Shown: piece by piece, positions 26,907 through 36,021 of the stretch | Numbering within the stretch: position 1 is the first letter of the stretch | Layout of the letters: every line of letters starts with the position of its first letter | Assembly: GCA_017525015.1 (NCBI GenBank) | Contig: JAFXUK010000004.1 | Span: forward strand, 62,001 to 126,000 | DNA length: 64,000 nucleotides | Reading direction: 5' to 3' | From: Bacilli bacterium | GTDB taxonomy: Bacteria > Bacillota > Bacilli > RF39 > UBA660 | The notes under the pieces: generated by a model | The model's database searches: none | What the model saw: only the letters and a program-made list of their open reading frames with translations | What the model was told of the DNA's origin: nothing | Made by a program: the position numbers and the translations under genes

Positions 26907-29380
26907 TCTTTAAATGGATAAAATTTATAATCAATTACTTTTTCTTCGTCAGGATTAAATTCAAGAATTATATATCCTTCTCTTTTAGTTTTATATTCAT
27001 AAGTTTGAACAGAAAGATATGTTTTACCTTCTAAATCACGAGCTACATTGCTCATAGTAGGAACATAATAAGTATAACCCAAATCTTCTAACATTGCTTT
27101 CTCTTTATTAAAATCATAAGGTAATTTAAAATTATTAACTATATCATCACCTACTATATTACGATCTAATTTAAGATTTTCAAAATTACCTAATGTAAGT
27201 AAGAATTCTTTATCTTCATACCATTTGTCACCTTTTTTTCTCTTATAAATATCTATTAAATATTTCAATGCTTTTTGAGCATCTTCATCATTATAATTAC
27301 CACTAATAAGAATTAAAGAATCAAATGTTTTTAAGAAATCTGTATATTCATCAGGTTCCATACCATCTTTACTTAATAATTCAAACAAGGCTAATTCAGA
27401 ATCAGGAGCAAAGAACACATCATTAATAGTTTGATCACCATATATACTAGCTAATGATGCTAAACCATTAGTACCATATGAATAAGATCCCATTTGATAA
27501 TTATTTAAATATAAACCACTATAGTATTCTGCTCCACCTTCTGTAATTAAACCAGAATATGAAGTTATAAACTGTTGTTCACAATCATTTCTATCTTCTT
27601 TAGTAATAACAGTTTCATCACCACATTTATATATTGATTTTGAAAAATAACGTTCATCCATTGAATAATCAACCATATGCATTAACTCATGATAAACAGT
27701 ATGATCGTTATCCGCAAAAAATGGTTGTAATACTATTTCACCACCACTATATGTTCCAGCAGCACCAGAAACAGAAGTATCACCAATTTTAAAATGAAGT
27801 CTCTTAAGAGATTTTAACATATAAGTTTCATCTAAATATTTTTTATTATCAACAAATACTTTAAACATCATTAAAACACGTCTTTTATAATCAATTACAT
27901 CATAATCTCTTAATGCAACTAAATCACTATGCGTTACAACATAAGCATATTTTTTAAATAATTCCTCATTCTCTTTTATCTCTTTTTCAATTTCATATAA
28001 ATTAAATTCTTCTATTACACTATCAACATCTATCTCATTTGTTTTTGGTTCACTATAAACAATATCATACTTAATATTTTCTGTTCCTAATTTTATAATG
28101 AAGTTTTCTGTAATACCTTCTACAAATAAAATATTGTCACCAATATTAATCATCGGAAATGTTAAATCCAAGATTTTTTTACCGTTATATAAAGCACCAT
28201 ATTTATCATCTTTTCCAACAACACACAAATAGTCTTCACATTGAATATAATTATATTCTTCATTTTCAATAGGTTTTAATTCTTTATCTAATAATACAAA
28301 TTCTTCTCTTGAAATTTGACATGAATATTCTTCTGTACCAATTTTTTGTAAATCTAAGCATTTTAATTCTAATTCATTACCTTCTAAATCAAAATATTTA
28401 TTTTCTTTAGAAGTCTCTACTATTACATCACCAACGATACTAAAATCACCTATACCGGATATAGTTTCACCATTCTCCAAATAAACAGTATCAACATATA
28501 CTCCATCATCATCTCTAGCACCTAAAACAACTAAATCATTAAGACGCATAAAGTTATAGCATTTATCACTTTCTAATTTATCATTTTTATATAGATTTAC
28601 CGTACTAATAGAACATGAATCACTAAATTTAGCACTATAATTTTTATTTAAAGGCATTGAACCATCTTTATTAAGTTTAATACCATCACTTTGATAATAT
28701 TTTTCATCTCCTAAAGTAACAATATTATTTTCATATGAAGCACTTTTATAAGATTTAAATTCTCCATCTTCACTTATACTATAAGCACCTTTCTCCCCAA
28801 TGAACAATGTTCCACCAAAGAAATCAGTTCTTTCATTATAATTGTATGTTTTCTTATTAAAAACATCATATATTTTAGATCTGTCATAAATGAATCCACC
28901 TAAATCTTCAATGCATTCTTCACATTCATAATATTTACCAAATTCATCATCATATATATTTAATCCTTTATCTTCTTTAACAAAATAATATACTCTATCT
29001 CTATTTTTATGTATTGTAATAGCAAATGCTTCTAATTTAACATTTCCATCTAAATCTATAATTTGTTTTTTTCGAAAACCATTTTTATCTTCTACTTGAA
29101 CTAAAAAAAAACCTTCATCAGCATATTCTATAGAATAATAATCATTATTTAATACAATCTCATCTTTAGTATTAGTTATACCAAATTTAATATGATCTTC
29201 TGTAAAAACATAATAGTCTCCTTGTTGAGCAGTTACAAAATATCTAGTTGGTAAAATTCCAACAGCTCCGATAAATTCTGGTTCCTCAATTTTTTCATCT
29301 TTATCTTTACCAAAAAAGCATACAAAAGCTATTATTCCAGCTAAAACAAGAATAATAATAGGTACTTCTATCTTTCTCAC
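26900..29380 (-). CDS. Membrane-anchored putative zinc metalloprotease with repeat-rich ectodomain
   Basis: An 826-residue protein starting at a GTG (29380) behind AGGTGG. One N-terminal membrane segment (about 5-25) suggests an extracellular anchored chain. Residues 40-440 show short repeating beta units (for example DGNVKLEAF, KYGALYNGKKILDL) like KWG/WG-repeat propeller blades. The C-terminal third has YHELMHMVDYSMDE, an HExxH zinc motif, and ITEGGAEYYSGLY about 60 residues later, with the Glu expected as third ligand of a gluzincin. Resembles lethal-factor-like peptidases at motif level. Four Cys in the beta region (CEECIED; DSCS...) might bridge. Confidence 0.75.
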   Translation of the reverse strand: MRKIEVPIIILVLAGIIAFVCFFGKDKDEKIEEPEFIGAVGILPTRYFVTAQQGDYYVFTEDHIKFGITNTKDEIVLNNDYYSIEYADEGFFLVQVEDKNGFRKKQIIDLDGNVKLEAFAITIHKNRDRVYYFVKEDKGLNIYDDEFGKYYECEECIEDLGGFIYDRSKIYDVFNKKTYNYNERTDFFGGTLFIGEKGAYSISEDGEFKSYKSASYENNIVTLGDEKYYQSDGIKLNKDGSMPLNKNYSAKFSDSCSISTVNLYKNDKLESDKCYNFMRLNDLVVLGARDDDGVYVDTVYLENGETISGIGDFSIVGDVIVETSKENKYFDLEGNELELKCLDLQKIGTEEYSCQISREEFVLLDKELKPIENEEYNYIQCEDYLCVVGKDDKYGALYNGKKILDLTFPMINIGDNILFVEGITENFIIKLGTENIKYDIVYSEPKTNEIDVDSVIEEFNLYEIEKEIKENEELFKKYAYVVTHSDLVALRDYDVIDYKRRVLMMFKVFVDNKKYLDETYMLKSLKRLHFKIGDTSVSGAAGTYSGGEIVLQPFFADNDHTVYHELMHMVDYSMDERYFSKSIYKCGDETVITKEDRNDCEQQFITSYSGLITEGGAEYYSGLYLNNYQMGSYSYGTNGLASLASIYGDQTINDVFFAPDSELALFELLSKDGMEPDEYTDFLKTFDSLILISGNYNDEDAQKALKYLIDIYKRKKGDKWYEDKEFLLTLGNFENLKLDRNIVGDDIVNNFKLPYDFNKEKAMLEDLGYTYYVPTMSNVARDLEGKTYLSVQTYEYKTKREGYIILEFNPDEEKVIDYKFYPFKEA

Positions 29381-29412
29381 ACTACCACCTACTATATAAA
29401 TTATAACATAAT

Positions 29413-29441
29413 AAAAAAAGGATAGTAAAAACTATTCCTTT
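29413..29441 (-). terminator. Terminator after the DUF5662-GNAT gene
   Basis: Minus-strand hairpin, GGAATAG pairing with CTATCC around TTTTTA with one bulged base, then a T run; overlaps the gene end. Confidence 0.55.
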
Positions 29442-30391
29442 CTTTTTAATCTTAAACTATATACCTCAGAATTCTCTGTTGAATAACTCTTATTAAATCC
29501 TAATTCTGTAGCAACACCTTTACCTGGTTCATTATCTTTTCTAACTGATAATAGAATTTCATCTAATTTAGATATTTCTATTATCTTTCTTAAAGCTTCT
29601 GTTCCATAACCTTGTGCTAAATATTTTTGATATATCTTATATTCTAAATAACCATTAAATTTAACAGATACTTCACCAATCTTATCATGTTCATCTTTCA
29701 AATAAATGAAATAAACAATAGAAGCAAAGTCTGGGTTATCTAATTTTTGTAAATATAATCTATCTGTTTTAACACTTTCAGGATAACAAGATTCATCAAA
29801 TACTTCTAATTTTGCTAAAGTAGTATCTTTTAAATCAAAATTTAAAATATTATCTGGATTTAAAACAGCTCTATAATCATCATCTTTACTTAATTCACAT
29901 AAAGCCAAACAATAAGCTCTTAATTTTCTTAAATGTTCTTTATCAAAATGAAATCTTATTTCTTGTTGAGCATTAATATAATCCATCAAATTAGTTCCAA
30001 ATTGTTTACTTCTAGCATGACAATCACATGCCATTTCCATTAGGTCAAGATCTGTCATATCGTTTGGTGAATCATAATATTCTGGATGATGAGAGTTCCT
30101 TTTCCAGTGTAAGCTTTTCGCTTCAATTTGTTCTTCACTTTGTGTATGATTAACATCACGTAAATCTTCAAGTGTATCAACAATACTAGCTAAAGCCATA
30201 AACTCTTCTGCATTAGTAATTTTTGACATATCATGTATCTGACATCTACCAATTAACCTAATAGCATCAACACTTCTATTTCGATGAATCAAATATTTCG
30301 CTAAATAATTACCACTCCGAATAACACATTGTCTATGTATCATTGTGTCATTCATTTCCATGGATAGCTTTTCAGTATCTATTTGCCTCAT
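29432..30391 (-). CDS. DUF5662-like HD-type domain fused to a GNAT acetyltransferase domain
   Basis: A 319-residue protein. Residues 1-175 contain IGRCQIHDMSKI, KRNSHHPEYYDSP and DCHARSKQFG, a His/Asp-rich helical pattern like DUF5662 (a putative metal-dependent HD-like hydrolase). Residues about 185-319 resemble a GNAT N-acetyltransferase: a strand-rich start, then YLAQGYGTEALRKIIEI (the acetyl-CoA pyrophosphate loop Q-G-Y-G-T) and SVRKDNEPGKGVATELGF. The substrate is unknown. GGAGG is 9 bases upstream. Both halves lie in one uninterrupted frame, so the fusion is real. Confidence 0.75.
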   Translation of the reverse strand: MRQIDTEKLSMEMNDTMIHRQCVIRSGNYLAKYLIHRNRSVDAIRLIGRCQIHDMSKITNAEEFMALASIVDTLEDLRDVNHTQSEEQIEAKSLHWKRNSHHPEYYDSPNDMTDLDLMEMACDCHARSKQFGTNLMDYINAQQEIRFHFDKEHLRKLRAYCLALCELSKDDDYRAVLNPDNILNFDLKDTTLAKLEVFDESCYPESVKTDRLYLQKLDNPDFASIVYFIYLKDEHDKIGEVSVKFNGYLEYKIYQKYLAQGYGTEALRKIIEISKLDEILLSVRKDNEPGKGVATELGFNKSYSTENSEVYSLRLKRKE

Positions 30392-30464
30392 ACATAGCTA
30401 CCTCCAAATATAAAAAGTATTATACACTAAATTTAAAAAAGGTCAAATCACACTATTTTATCCA

Positions 30465-30487
30465 ATAAAAAAAGCACTAAAGTGCTT
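30465..30487 (-). terminator. Terminator after the LRR protein gene
   Basis: Minus-strand hairpin AAGCAC - TTTA - GTGCTT followed by TTTTTTT, overlapping the stop codon at 30477. Confidence 0.8.
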
Positions 30488-32546
30488 CTTTACTATTAAT
30501 AATACTCTTTACTTTTTCATAACGTTCTAATGAAGCAATATAGTCATTAGCAAGTACTCTTACCTTATCAACTTCATCTAAAACATATTTTTCTTGATCG
30601 TTAACATTTTTAACTTTTGTCTTACAATCTTTTAAAGCTTTTATTAATTTATCTGCAAGATTATCTGCAATAGTTTTATCATTAATCTTACTAATTGATT
30701 CACAAATACTTGCAGTTTTTAATTCTATTCTACTTAAGAATGATTTAGAATTACCTTTTCCTTGAACAATATCAATAGCTTTTGTAATTAGTTTTTCAAC
30801 ACCAACACTACTACTATTAATATCATCTCCAGCTTTATCTACTATACTAGATAAATCTGCAATTAGGTTTTGTCCTATTTCTTCTGCATATGCTTGAATA
30901 CCATATAAATTACTATCTGAACTCAAGTATTTACTATTCTTAGGTACAGATTCAACAACTTTGTTTAATTTATCTTCATAATCAATTACTAAATTATCCA
31001 AAGTATCTTTCTCTTCTGGTGCCAAAGAATTTGTTAATAAAGAAACATTTAATAACAAACTATATATTTCTTCATCATATACAAAATAATAACCAAAAGG
31101 TTCTTTTAAACCTTTATACATTCTTAATGTATTAATTAATTTACCATAAGGTTTTAAACCTTCATAAATAACATAATCTTCATAGAATTTACTAAATATT
31201 TCATCTCTATTATTAAAATCTTTTACTAAATCATATCTTAAACTTAAGCAATCAGGATATCTAGTAACTTCTCCTCTAATTACACTCCTTATTTCTAAAG
31301 CAATAAATTTTCCATAATAAGCTAATTTATCATATGTCTTAGAAATATCTGAGAAATTATTATCAACAAATTTTCTTCTTTTTCTATTACTTAATTCTCT
31401 CTTAGAATAATCTTTTAAATACTTATTAAATATTTCAAAAACAGAATCTTGTTTCTTACTTTCTCCTCTTACTTCTTCAAGTAAATCTACATATTGAGCT
31501 AACTCAGTAGAACCATATGTTTTTAAAACTTCTTGGTATAATTTATTAACTTCATAATCAAACTTTTTATCTTCCGTAAAAGCATAATTACTTAAATCTA
31601 CTTTTAAATATAATAAGCTTTGAACAACATCATTAGATATTAAATTTAATATTCCATCTAATTTTTTAGATGTCTCAATATCATTAAATTTTAAAGCCAT
31701 ATAATGAATATAAGCTGCTTTATCAGTTGTACTTTTAATTGATTTAGATATTTCAAATATTTCTTTATCCATAATTGAAGATATCTTTTCTACTTTATTA
31801 ACAACTGTATTTAAAGCACTAACATCATTAAACTTAAATATAACATTTTGTAATTTATTAATTAAAACTTTAGATGTTTTCTCATAATCATTATTATTTA
31901 ATGATATCTTTACTAGTTTTTCCAATTCTTCTTTAAATATAGTTTCTATATAAGAAGGAAAAGAATCTTTAACTTTATTTCTTAAGCTTTCTAGTAATTC
32001 ATCAATTGCTTTATCATCACTAAATTTCCAATCATCTTCAAATACTATTTTTATATTACTAGATATTTTATCTCTTAACTTCGTAACATAAATATCTGAA
32101 TTATTAAAACCTAAAACTATCTTCTTTAATTTAGGGAATGATTTCTCTTCAATAAAGAATAATATTTTAGAATTAATTTTCTCAACATATATTGTCTCTA
32201 CATTTGGAGCCTCTCCAAATATTTGTAATGAATTAAACACAGGTACAATTGTTGATGGAATAGATATCTCTTTTAATCTTAAACAATTCTTAAAAGCGTT
32301 TTCATCTATTTTTTTAACACCTTCAGCTATACATAGTTTTTCGATTTTAGAATTTTCAAATGCTTTTTCACATATTTCTTCTACATAACTAGGAATTATA
32401 ACATTCTCTAAATTAGATCCTGTAAAAACAGAAGTACCTATTTTAGTTATACCTTCAGGAATTACTAATTTTCTAGACTTACCATGATAACCTAATAACT
32501 TACCGTTTTCTACGTAATAAATCTCGTTAAGCATATCCATTTCCAT
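30477..32546 (-). CDS. Protein with BspA-type leucine-rich repeats and a long helical region
   Basis: About 689 residues. Residues 1-110 carry BspA-like (LRR_5) repeats: LVIPEGITKIGTSVFTGSNL, VIIPSYVEEICEKAFENSKI, LCIAEGVKKIDENAFKNC and ISIPSTI. The remaining ~550 residues are Lys/Asn/Glu-rich helices with no family I recognise. There is no signal peptide, which is odd for BspA-type repeats that are usually extracellular. The longest frame starts at GTG 32549, but GAGG sits 6 bases before the ATG at 32546. The upstream HD-membrane gene stops immediately before, so the two are probably co-translated. Confidence 0.75.
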   Translation of the reverse strand: MEMDMLNEIYYVENGKLLGYHGKSRKLVIPEGITKIGTSVFTGSNLENVIIPSYVEEICEKAFENSKIEKLCIAEGVKKIDENAFKNCLRLKEISIPSTIVPVFNSLQIFGEAPNVETIYVEKINSKILFFIEEKSFPKLKKIVLGFNNSDIYVTKLRDKISSNIKIVFEDDWKFSDDKAIDELLESLRNKVKDSFPSYIETIFKEELEKLVKISLNNNDYEKTSKVLINKLQNVIFKFNDVSALNTVVNKVEKISSIMDKEIFEISKSIKSTTDKAAYIHYMALKFNDIETSKKLDGILNLISNDVVQSLLYLKVDLSNYAFTEDKKFDYEVNKLYQEVLKTYGSTELAQYVDLLEEVRGESKKQDSVFEIFNKYLKDYSKRELSNRKRRKFVDNNFSDISKTYDKLAYYGKFIALEIRSVIRGEVTRYPDCLSLRYDLVKDFNNRDEIFSKFYEDYVIYEGLKPYGKLINTLRMYKGLKEPFGYYFVYDEEIYSLLLNVSLLTNSLAPEEKDTLDNLVIDYEDKLNKVVESVPKNSKYLSSDSNLYGIQAYAEEIGQNLIADLSSIVDKAGDDINSSSVGVEKLITKAIDIVQGKGNSKSFLSRIELKTASICESISKINDKTIADNLADKLIKALKDCKTKVKNVNDQEKYVLDEVDKVRVLANDYIASLERYEKVKSIINSKEAL

Positions 32547-32549
32547 CAC

Positions 32550-34274
32550 CTACCTCACTATTAAATAATAACTAATTGCTAATATTGCTCCTATTAATAG
32601 TCCAATAACAATTGATAATAAAATCATTGCTATATATCCTTGTACTGGACTTTTTTCTTTTTCTTCTACAGAAGATAAATCTTCTTCAGCTACAATTTTA
32701 ACAACATTAGTTTTCTTTTCTGGCTCTGCAGCCACTTTCTTCTTCGATTCGATATAATCACTTATTCTCTTCGAATTATATACATATTCATCTTGATTAT
32801 TTTTATATTGGAATTTATCAGTAATAAATTCTTCTATTTCTTCATACTTAATATTATAAGTACTAGCTTTTAATCTATCTAATATTTCATAAATATCTTC
32901 TTTAAAATAATTAACAAATTCTTTTTGATTTGGATAATATTTATCAATAATATCATTCAAATCTTTATCAGATTCCGGTTCTTCATTTAACAATCTTGGA
33001 ATATAAGAAGTCTTCATAATACTTATGATATTAGGTATTTCTTTTCCAGGACTCCATGGAGAATAAGTTAATACCTTATTATCCATTAAACTATTAAAGA
33101 ACTCTTTAACATCTATTTCAAATTTATCCATTGCATAAATGTTACGATAATTTCTTGAAGTCCAATCTCTAGTATTGTATCTTCCTTCAGTTGCTTTATA
33201 GAACATGTTTCCATCTAGGACATGAATCATTATTTTCTTACCAGCAATTGTTTTTTCAATTGCTCCTTTTACATATTCATCTAAATGGTATTTAACAACA
33301 TATTCCCCATTCTCATCAAAATACTCTTTAATACTAATTCCTACTTCAACATCATTTTGGAATACTGTTCTAAAGAATGATTGAAGTGGACTATCAGAGC
33401 ATATTAAATGGAAATCTTCTTCTTTACCACTTTTTTCTTTAATTAAATCAAAATTACTTGTACTACCATAAAATAAAACTGCTGGAACCCTAAATAATTC
33501 TTTAGCTCTTTCTCCTAGTTCATTTTCTATTTTTAAAGAACTAGTTAATTTCTTAGCAATTACTTCATTCTTTACTGGTAAATACTTTTTAGCAAAGTTA
33601 ACATATATTTTGTAATAATACTCAAACTTAGCTCTATTATCTAAATTTGGCATTACATATTCTTTTTTCTTATATTCAAATAAAACATTATCGGCTGTTT
33701 CTAGTAAAGCTTTTGATTCAGGGAATCTTAAAGCTCTAGGTTTGCACTTCGTAAAACTGTAATCTAATCTATTACGATCAATTGCATCAGCATCTTTTAA
33801 AATACAGTAAATCTTATTTAATTCAGCTATTTGTTTTTTACTTTTTATATTTAAACCACTTAAATCAAGTTCATTACTTTCACTAGTATGTAATGCTATT
33901 AATCTTCTAATAATAGCTACATCTCTTTTATTCATATCTGGATTACATTTCTCAAATATATTAGCGCCATCAATACCATGAGTTTCCTTAGGTCTATTTC
34001 TATCTAAACCACAATCATGATACATAGCAGCAAGCATTACATAGTTATAATATTTCTTATCTATATTTTTTTTAGTGCATAATAAATGAGTGTATAACGT
34101 CGTTCTTATGGCATGATTAACATCGTGCTTACGGTCGTATAGTACTACATATAACTTGTTATCAGATAGATGCGAAAAATAAGACCTCATTGTGTCTTGT
34201 TCTAATGAATCTAATATGTTTAATCTAGTAACAATATCAAAAAAGTTTTTAAATTCTTTTTCAAATACGGCCAT
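32550..34274 (-). CDS. HD-domain protein with a second ADP-ribosyltransferase-like domain and a C-terminal membrane anchor
   Basis: A 574-residue protein. Residues about 50-170 form an HD phosphohydrolase-like domain: HDVNHAIRTTLY, AAMYHDCGLDR, THGIDGA and a late KDADAIDRNR Asp. Residues about 262-410 (LFYGSTSNFDLI; ICSDSPLQSFF; MIHVLDGNMFY; TSRN; FEIDVKEFF) follow the strand/motif order of ADP-ribosyltransferase-like 'HGS' domains, an inference from pattern only. A Lys/Glu-rich stretch leads to a tail-anchor membrane segment (about 550-571). First gene of a two-gene unit with the LRR protein. Confidence 0.7.
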   Translation of the reverse strand: MAVFEKEFKNFFDIVTRLNILDSLEQDTMRSYFSHLSDNKLYVVLYDRKHDVNHAIRTTLYTHLLCTKKNIDKKYYNYVMLAAMYHDCGLDRNRPKETHGIDGANIFEKCNPDMNKRDVAIIRRLIALHTSESNELDLSGLNIKSKKQIAELNKIYCILKDADAIDRNRLDYSFTKCKPRALRFPESKALLETADNVLFEYKKKEYVMPNLDNRAKFEYYYKIYVNFAKKYLPVKNEVIAKKLTSSLKIENELGERAKELFRVPAVLFYGSTSNFDLIKEKSGKEEDFHLICSDSPLQSFFRTVFQNDVEVGISIKEYFDENGEYVVKYHLDEYVKGAIEKTIAGKKIMIHVLDGNMFYKATEGRYNTRDWTSRNYRNIYAMDKFEIDVKEFFNSLMDNKVLTYSPWSPGKEIPNIISIMKTSYIPRLLNEEPESDKDLNDIIDKYYPNQKEFVNYFKEDIYEILDRLKASTYNIKYEEIEEFITDKFQYKNNQDEYVYNSKRISDYIESKKKVAAEPEKKTNVVKIVAEEDLSSVEEKEKSPVQGYIAMILLSIVIGLLIGAILAISYYLIVR

Positions 34275-34333
34275 ATCACTTCACCCGACTACACTCTTTC
34301 TATTCTACCCTATATTATAACACACTACTATTA

Positions 34334-34369
34334 CAAAAAAAAGAAGAAAAGAATATATTTCTTTCCTTC
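34334..34369 (-). terminator. Terminator after the CHAP protein gene
   Basis: Minus-strand hairpin with arms GAAGGAAAGAA and TTCTTTTCTTC (one G-U pair) followed by a T run, directly downstream of the stop at 34377. Confidence 0.75.
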
Positions 34370-34376
34370 AAAATAC

Positions 34377-35339
34377 CTAAATTGGATTAGCAAACACTAC
34401 ATTTCCAAAGCGTGATTTAAACTCCGAAAGTGTTGTTGTATAAGTTCTCCAGTCATTCTGAGCAACTGCAAAAGAATCACTTGTTCCATTATAATTACCA
34501 TCTTGAACTGTAATAGTATCACCATCTACAGCAATAATCATTCCTGTATGACCGTATGGATGACCTCCACTTGCTAATACTGAGAAAACTGAACCAGAAA
34601 CTGGTGTATCAGATCTATAGAATTTATCTCCATGTGCAGCCAATAATTGATCAGCACAATCACATCCATTACCGGTAAATCCTGGACTATATCCATAGGT
34701 TTCATAGAATTTACCCCAAGAGAACCAAGTACATTGACCTGTATAACCAGCTTGAGCATATGGGTTTTGTGAAACCCAAGCAGCTGAATTATTAAAGTCT
34801 GGATTACTATAAGAAGACTTAACCATTTGGGTAGAACCGCTATTACTAACTGGACTACTACTTTCAGTACTCGAACTATCACTAGTTTCTGTAGAAGTTT
34901 TCTCTTCTGAAGTATCAAATGTTATAATTGAGAATTTTTTTGATACTTTAGAAAAACTACTAGCTGCTCCTGAAATTCTCTTTCTTAACGAATCTATTTC
35001 TGAATTTAAATTTCCAATATCATATTTTAATCTACTTATTGCTACTGAATTTTCATCAGTTACTGGAGTGTTATTTAATTGAGTTTGTAAACTATCTCTT
35101 GCTTCTTTTTTATCTTTATAAGCTTGAAGATTATTTAAACATCCTGCTAATTTACGCATATTACCAACTTGAGCAATTGCATTATTAACTGATGTTCCAT
35201 AATTACTCATTAAGTTATCATGTGATGGACCTGACCAAATCTTATTAAAAGAACCTTTCTTACTATCAATAGTATTAAGGGTTGCTTCAAGACTATCAGC
35301 ATCAGAATTTAACTTACTTGCTAAAGCAGAATAATCCAT
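34377..35339 (-). CDS. CHAP-domain peptidoglycan hydrolase with a WXG100-like N-terminal domain
   Basis: A 320-residue protein without a classical signal peptide. Residues 1-85 are helical with a WSG turn (FNKIWSGPSHDN), as in WXG100/LXG secretion domains. A second helical stretch is followed by a Ser/Thr/Glu linker (about 155-195). The CHAP amidase/endopeptidase domain (about 200-320) has the catalytic Cys in GQCTWFSWGKFYE and His in YGHTGMIIAVDGD. It probably cleaves cell-wall peptides after type VII-like export. The longer frame begins upstream, but AGGAG lies 7 bases before the ATG at 35339 (MDYSALASK). Confidence 0.85.
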   Translation of the reverse strand: MDYSALASKLNSDADSLEATLNTIDSKKGSFNKIWSGPSHDNLMSNYGTSVNNAIAQVGNMRKLAGCLNNLQAYKDKKEARDSLQTQLNNTPVTDENSVAISRLKYDIGNLNSEIDSLRKRISGAASSFSKVSKKFSIITFDTSEEKTSTETSDSSSTESSSPVSNSGSTQMVKSSYSNPDFNNSAAWVSQNPYAQAGYTGQCTWFSWGKFYETYGYSPGFTGNGCDCADQLLAAHGDKFYRSDTPVSGSVFSVLASGGHPYGHTGMIIAVDGDTITVQDGNYNGTSDSFAVAQNDWRTYTTTLSEFKSRFGNVVFANPI

Positions 35340-35370
35340 ATAACCACTCCTACTCTTCATAATTATAACA

Positions 35371-35402
35371 TAAAAAAACATTATTCTAAAAGGAATAATG
35401 TT
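35371..35402 (-). terminator. Terminator after the small exported protein gene
   Basis: Minus-strand hairpin AACATTATTC - CTTTTA - GAATAATGTT then TTTTTTT. It touches the stop codon of the gene ending at 35401 and lies before the CHAP gene. Confidence 0.8.
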
Positions 35403-35907
35403 AATTAAAAAAATATTTGACTAATTCTTGATTGTACACTTCTTCATCAGCATTATTTAAATCTACATGACTAGTGTTTTTTAAACGGAAATTCATTCCA
35501 TAGAATAAATTATGTACAGCCCATTCTCTTCTCATAGATTCAATACTTCTTTGCCATTCACTAGGATACATTCTTTCATATAATTGTAATATTTCTAAAA
35601 TATCATTTCTTTCATCTCTTGATTGAATCTTATAAGAATTATAAATCATCATATTTGGATCATCACTATCTCGTTCATCTAAAACCAAAATATCATTCTC
35701 TGTAACTTGATCTTTAATTGAACGTAAAAATCTAGCATCTCCAATATAAACATTTCCATTCCGATATGCAGCAAAAGCTTCATCATCTTGAACTAATTCT
35801 ATTTGTGGTGAATAATAATGACAATTAACAGCTTTAGGAGTTAATAAAAACAAAGATATAAGTATTAAAATAGCTTTTTTTCTTTTTAATTTCTTTTTTT
35901 CATCCAT
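35401..35907 (-). CDS. Hypothetical exported or anchored protein
   Basis: A 168-residue protein. Its highly basic start (DEKKKLKRKK) precedes one hydrophobic segment (about 13-26) ending at TPKAVNCHYY. The extracytoplasmic part is mixed alpha/beta with charged runs (VLDERDSDDPN) and three Trp/Tyr-rich helices near the C terminus. Family unknown. The frame opens at 35922, but GGTGG is placed 7 bases before the ATG at 35907, which is preferred. Cys32 is not in a lipobox context. Monocistronic. Confidence 0.65.
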   Translation of the reverse strand: MDEKKKLKRKKAILILISLFLLTPKAVNCHYYSPQIELVQDDEAFAAYRNGNVYIGDARFLRSIKDQVTENDILVLDERDSDDPNMMIYNSYKIQSRDERNDILEILQLYERMYPSEWQRSIESMRREWAVHNLFYGMNFRLKNTSHVDLNNADEEVYNQELVKYFFN

Positions 35908-35950
35908 ATCATCACCACCCAAGTTAGTTCCATATTATATCAATTATTAA

Positions 35951-35994
35951 AAAAAATAAAAACCTTTAATTAATCTACTTTACATTAAGGTTTT
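35951..35994 (-). other. Terminator-like hairpin between divergent genes
   Basis: On the minus strand AAAACCTTAAT pairs with ATTAAAGGTTTT (one bulge; 35959-35969 with 35984-35994) and is followed by TTATTTTTTTT. No minus-strand gene ends here. It lies upstream of the minus-strand gene starting at 35907 and before the plus-strand nfeD, so it may cap antisense transcripts or act in a leader. Confidence 0.4.
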
Positions 35995-36021
35995 ATAGTA
36001 TAATATGGGCAGGAGGTATAT

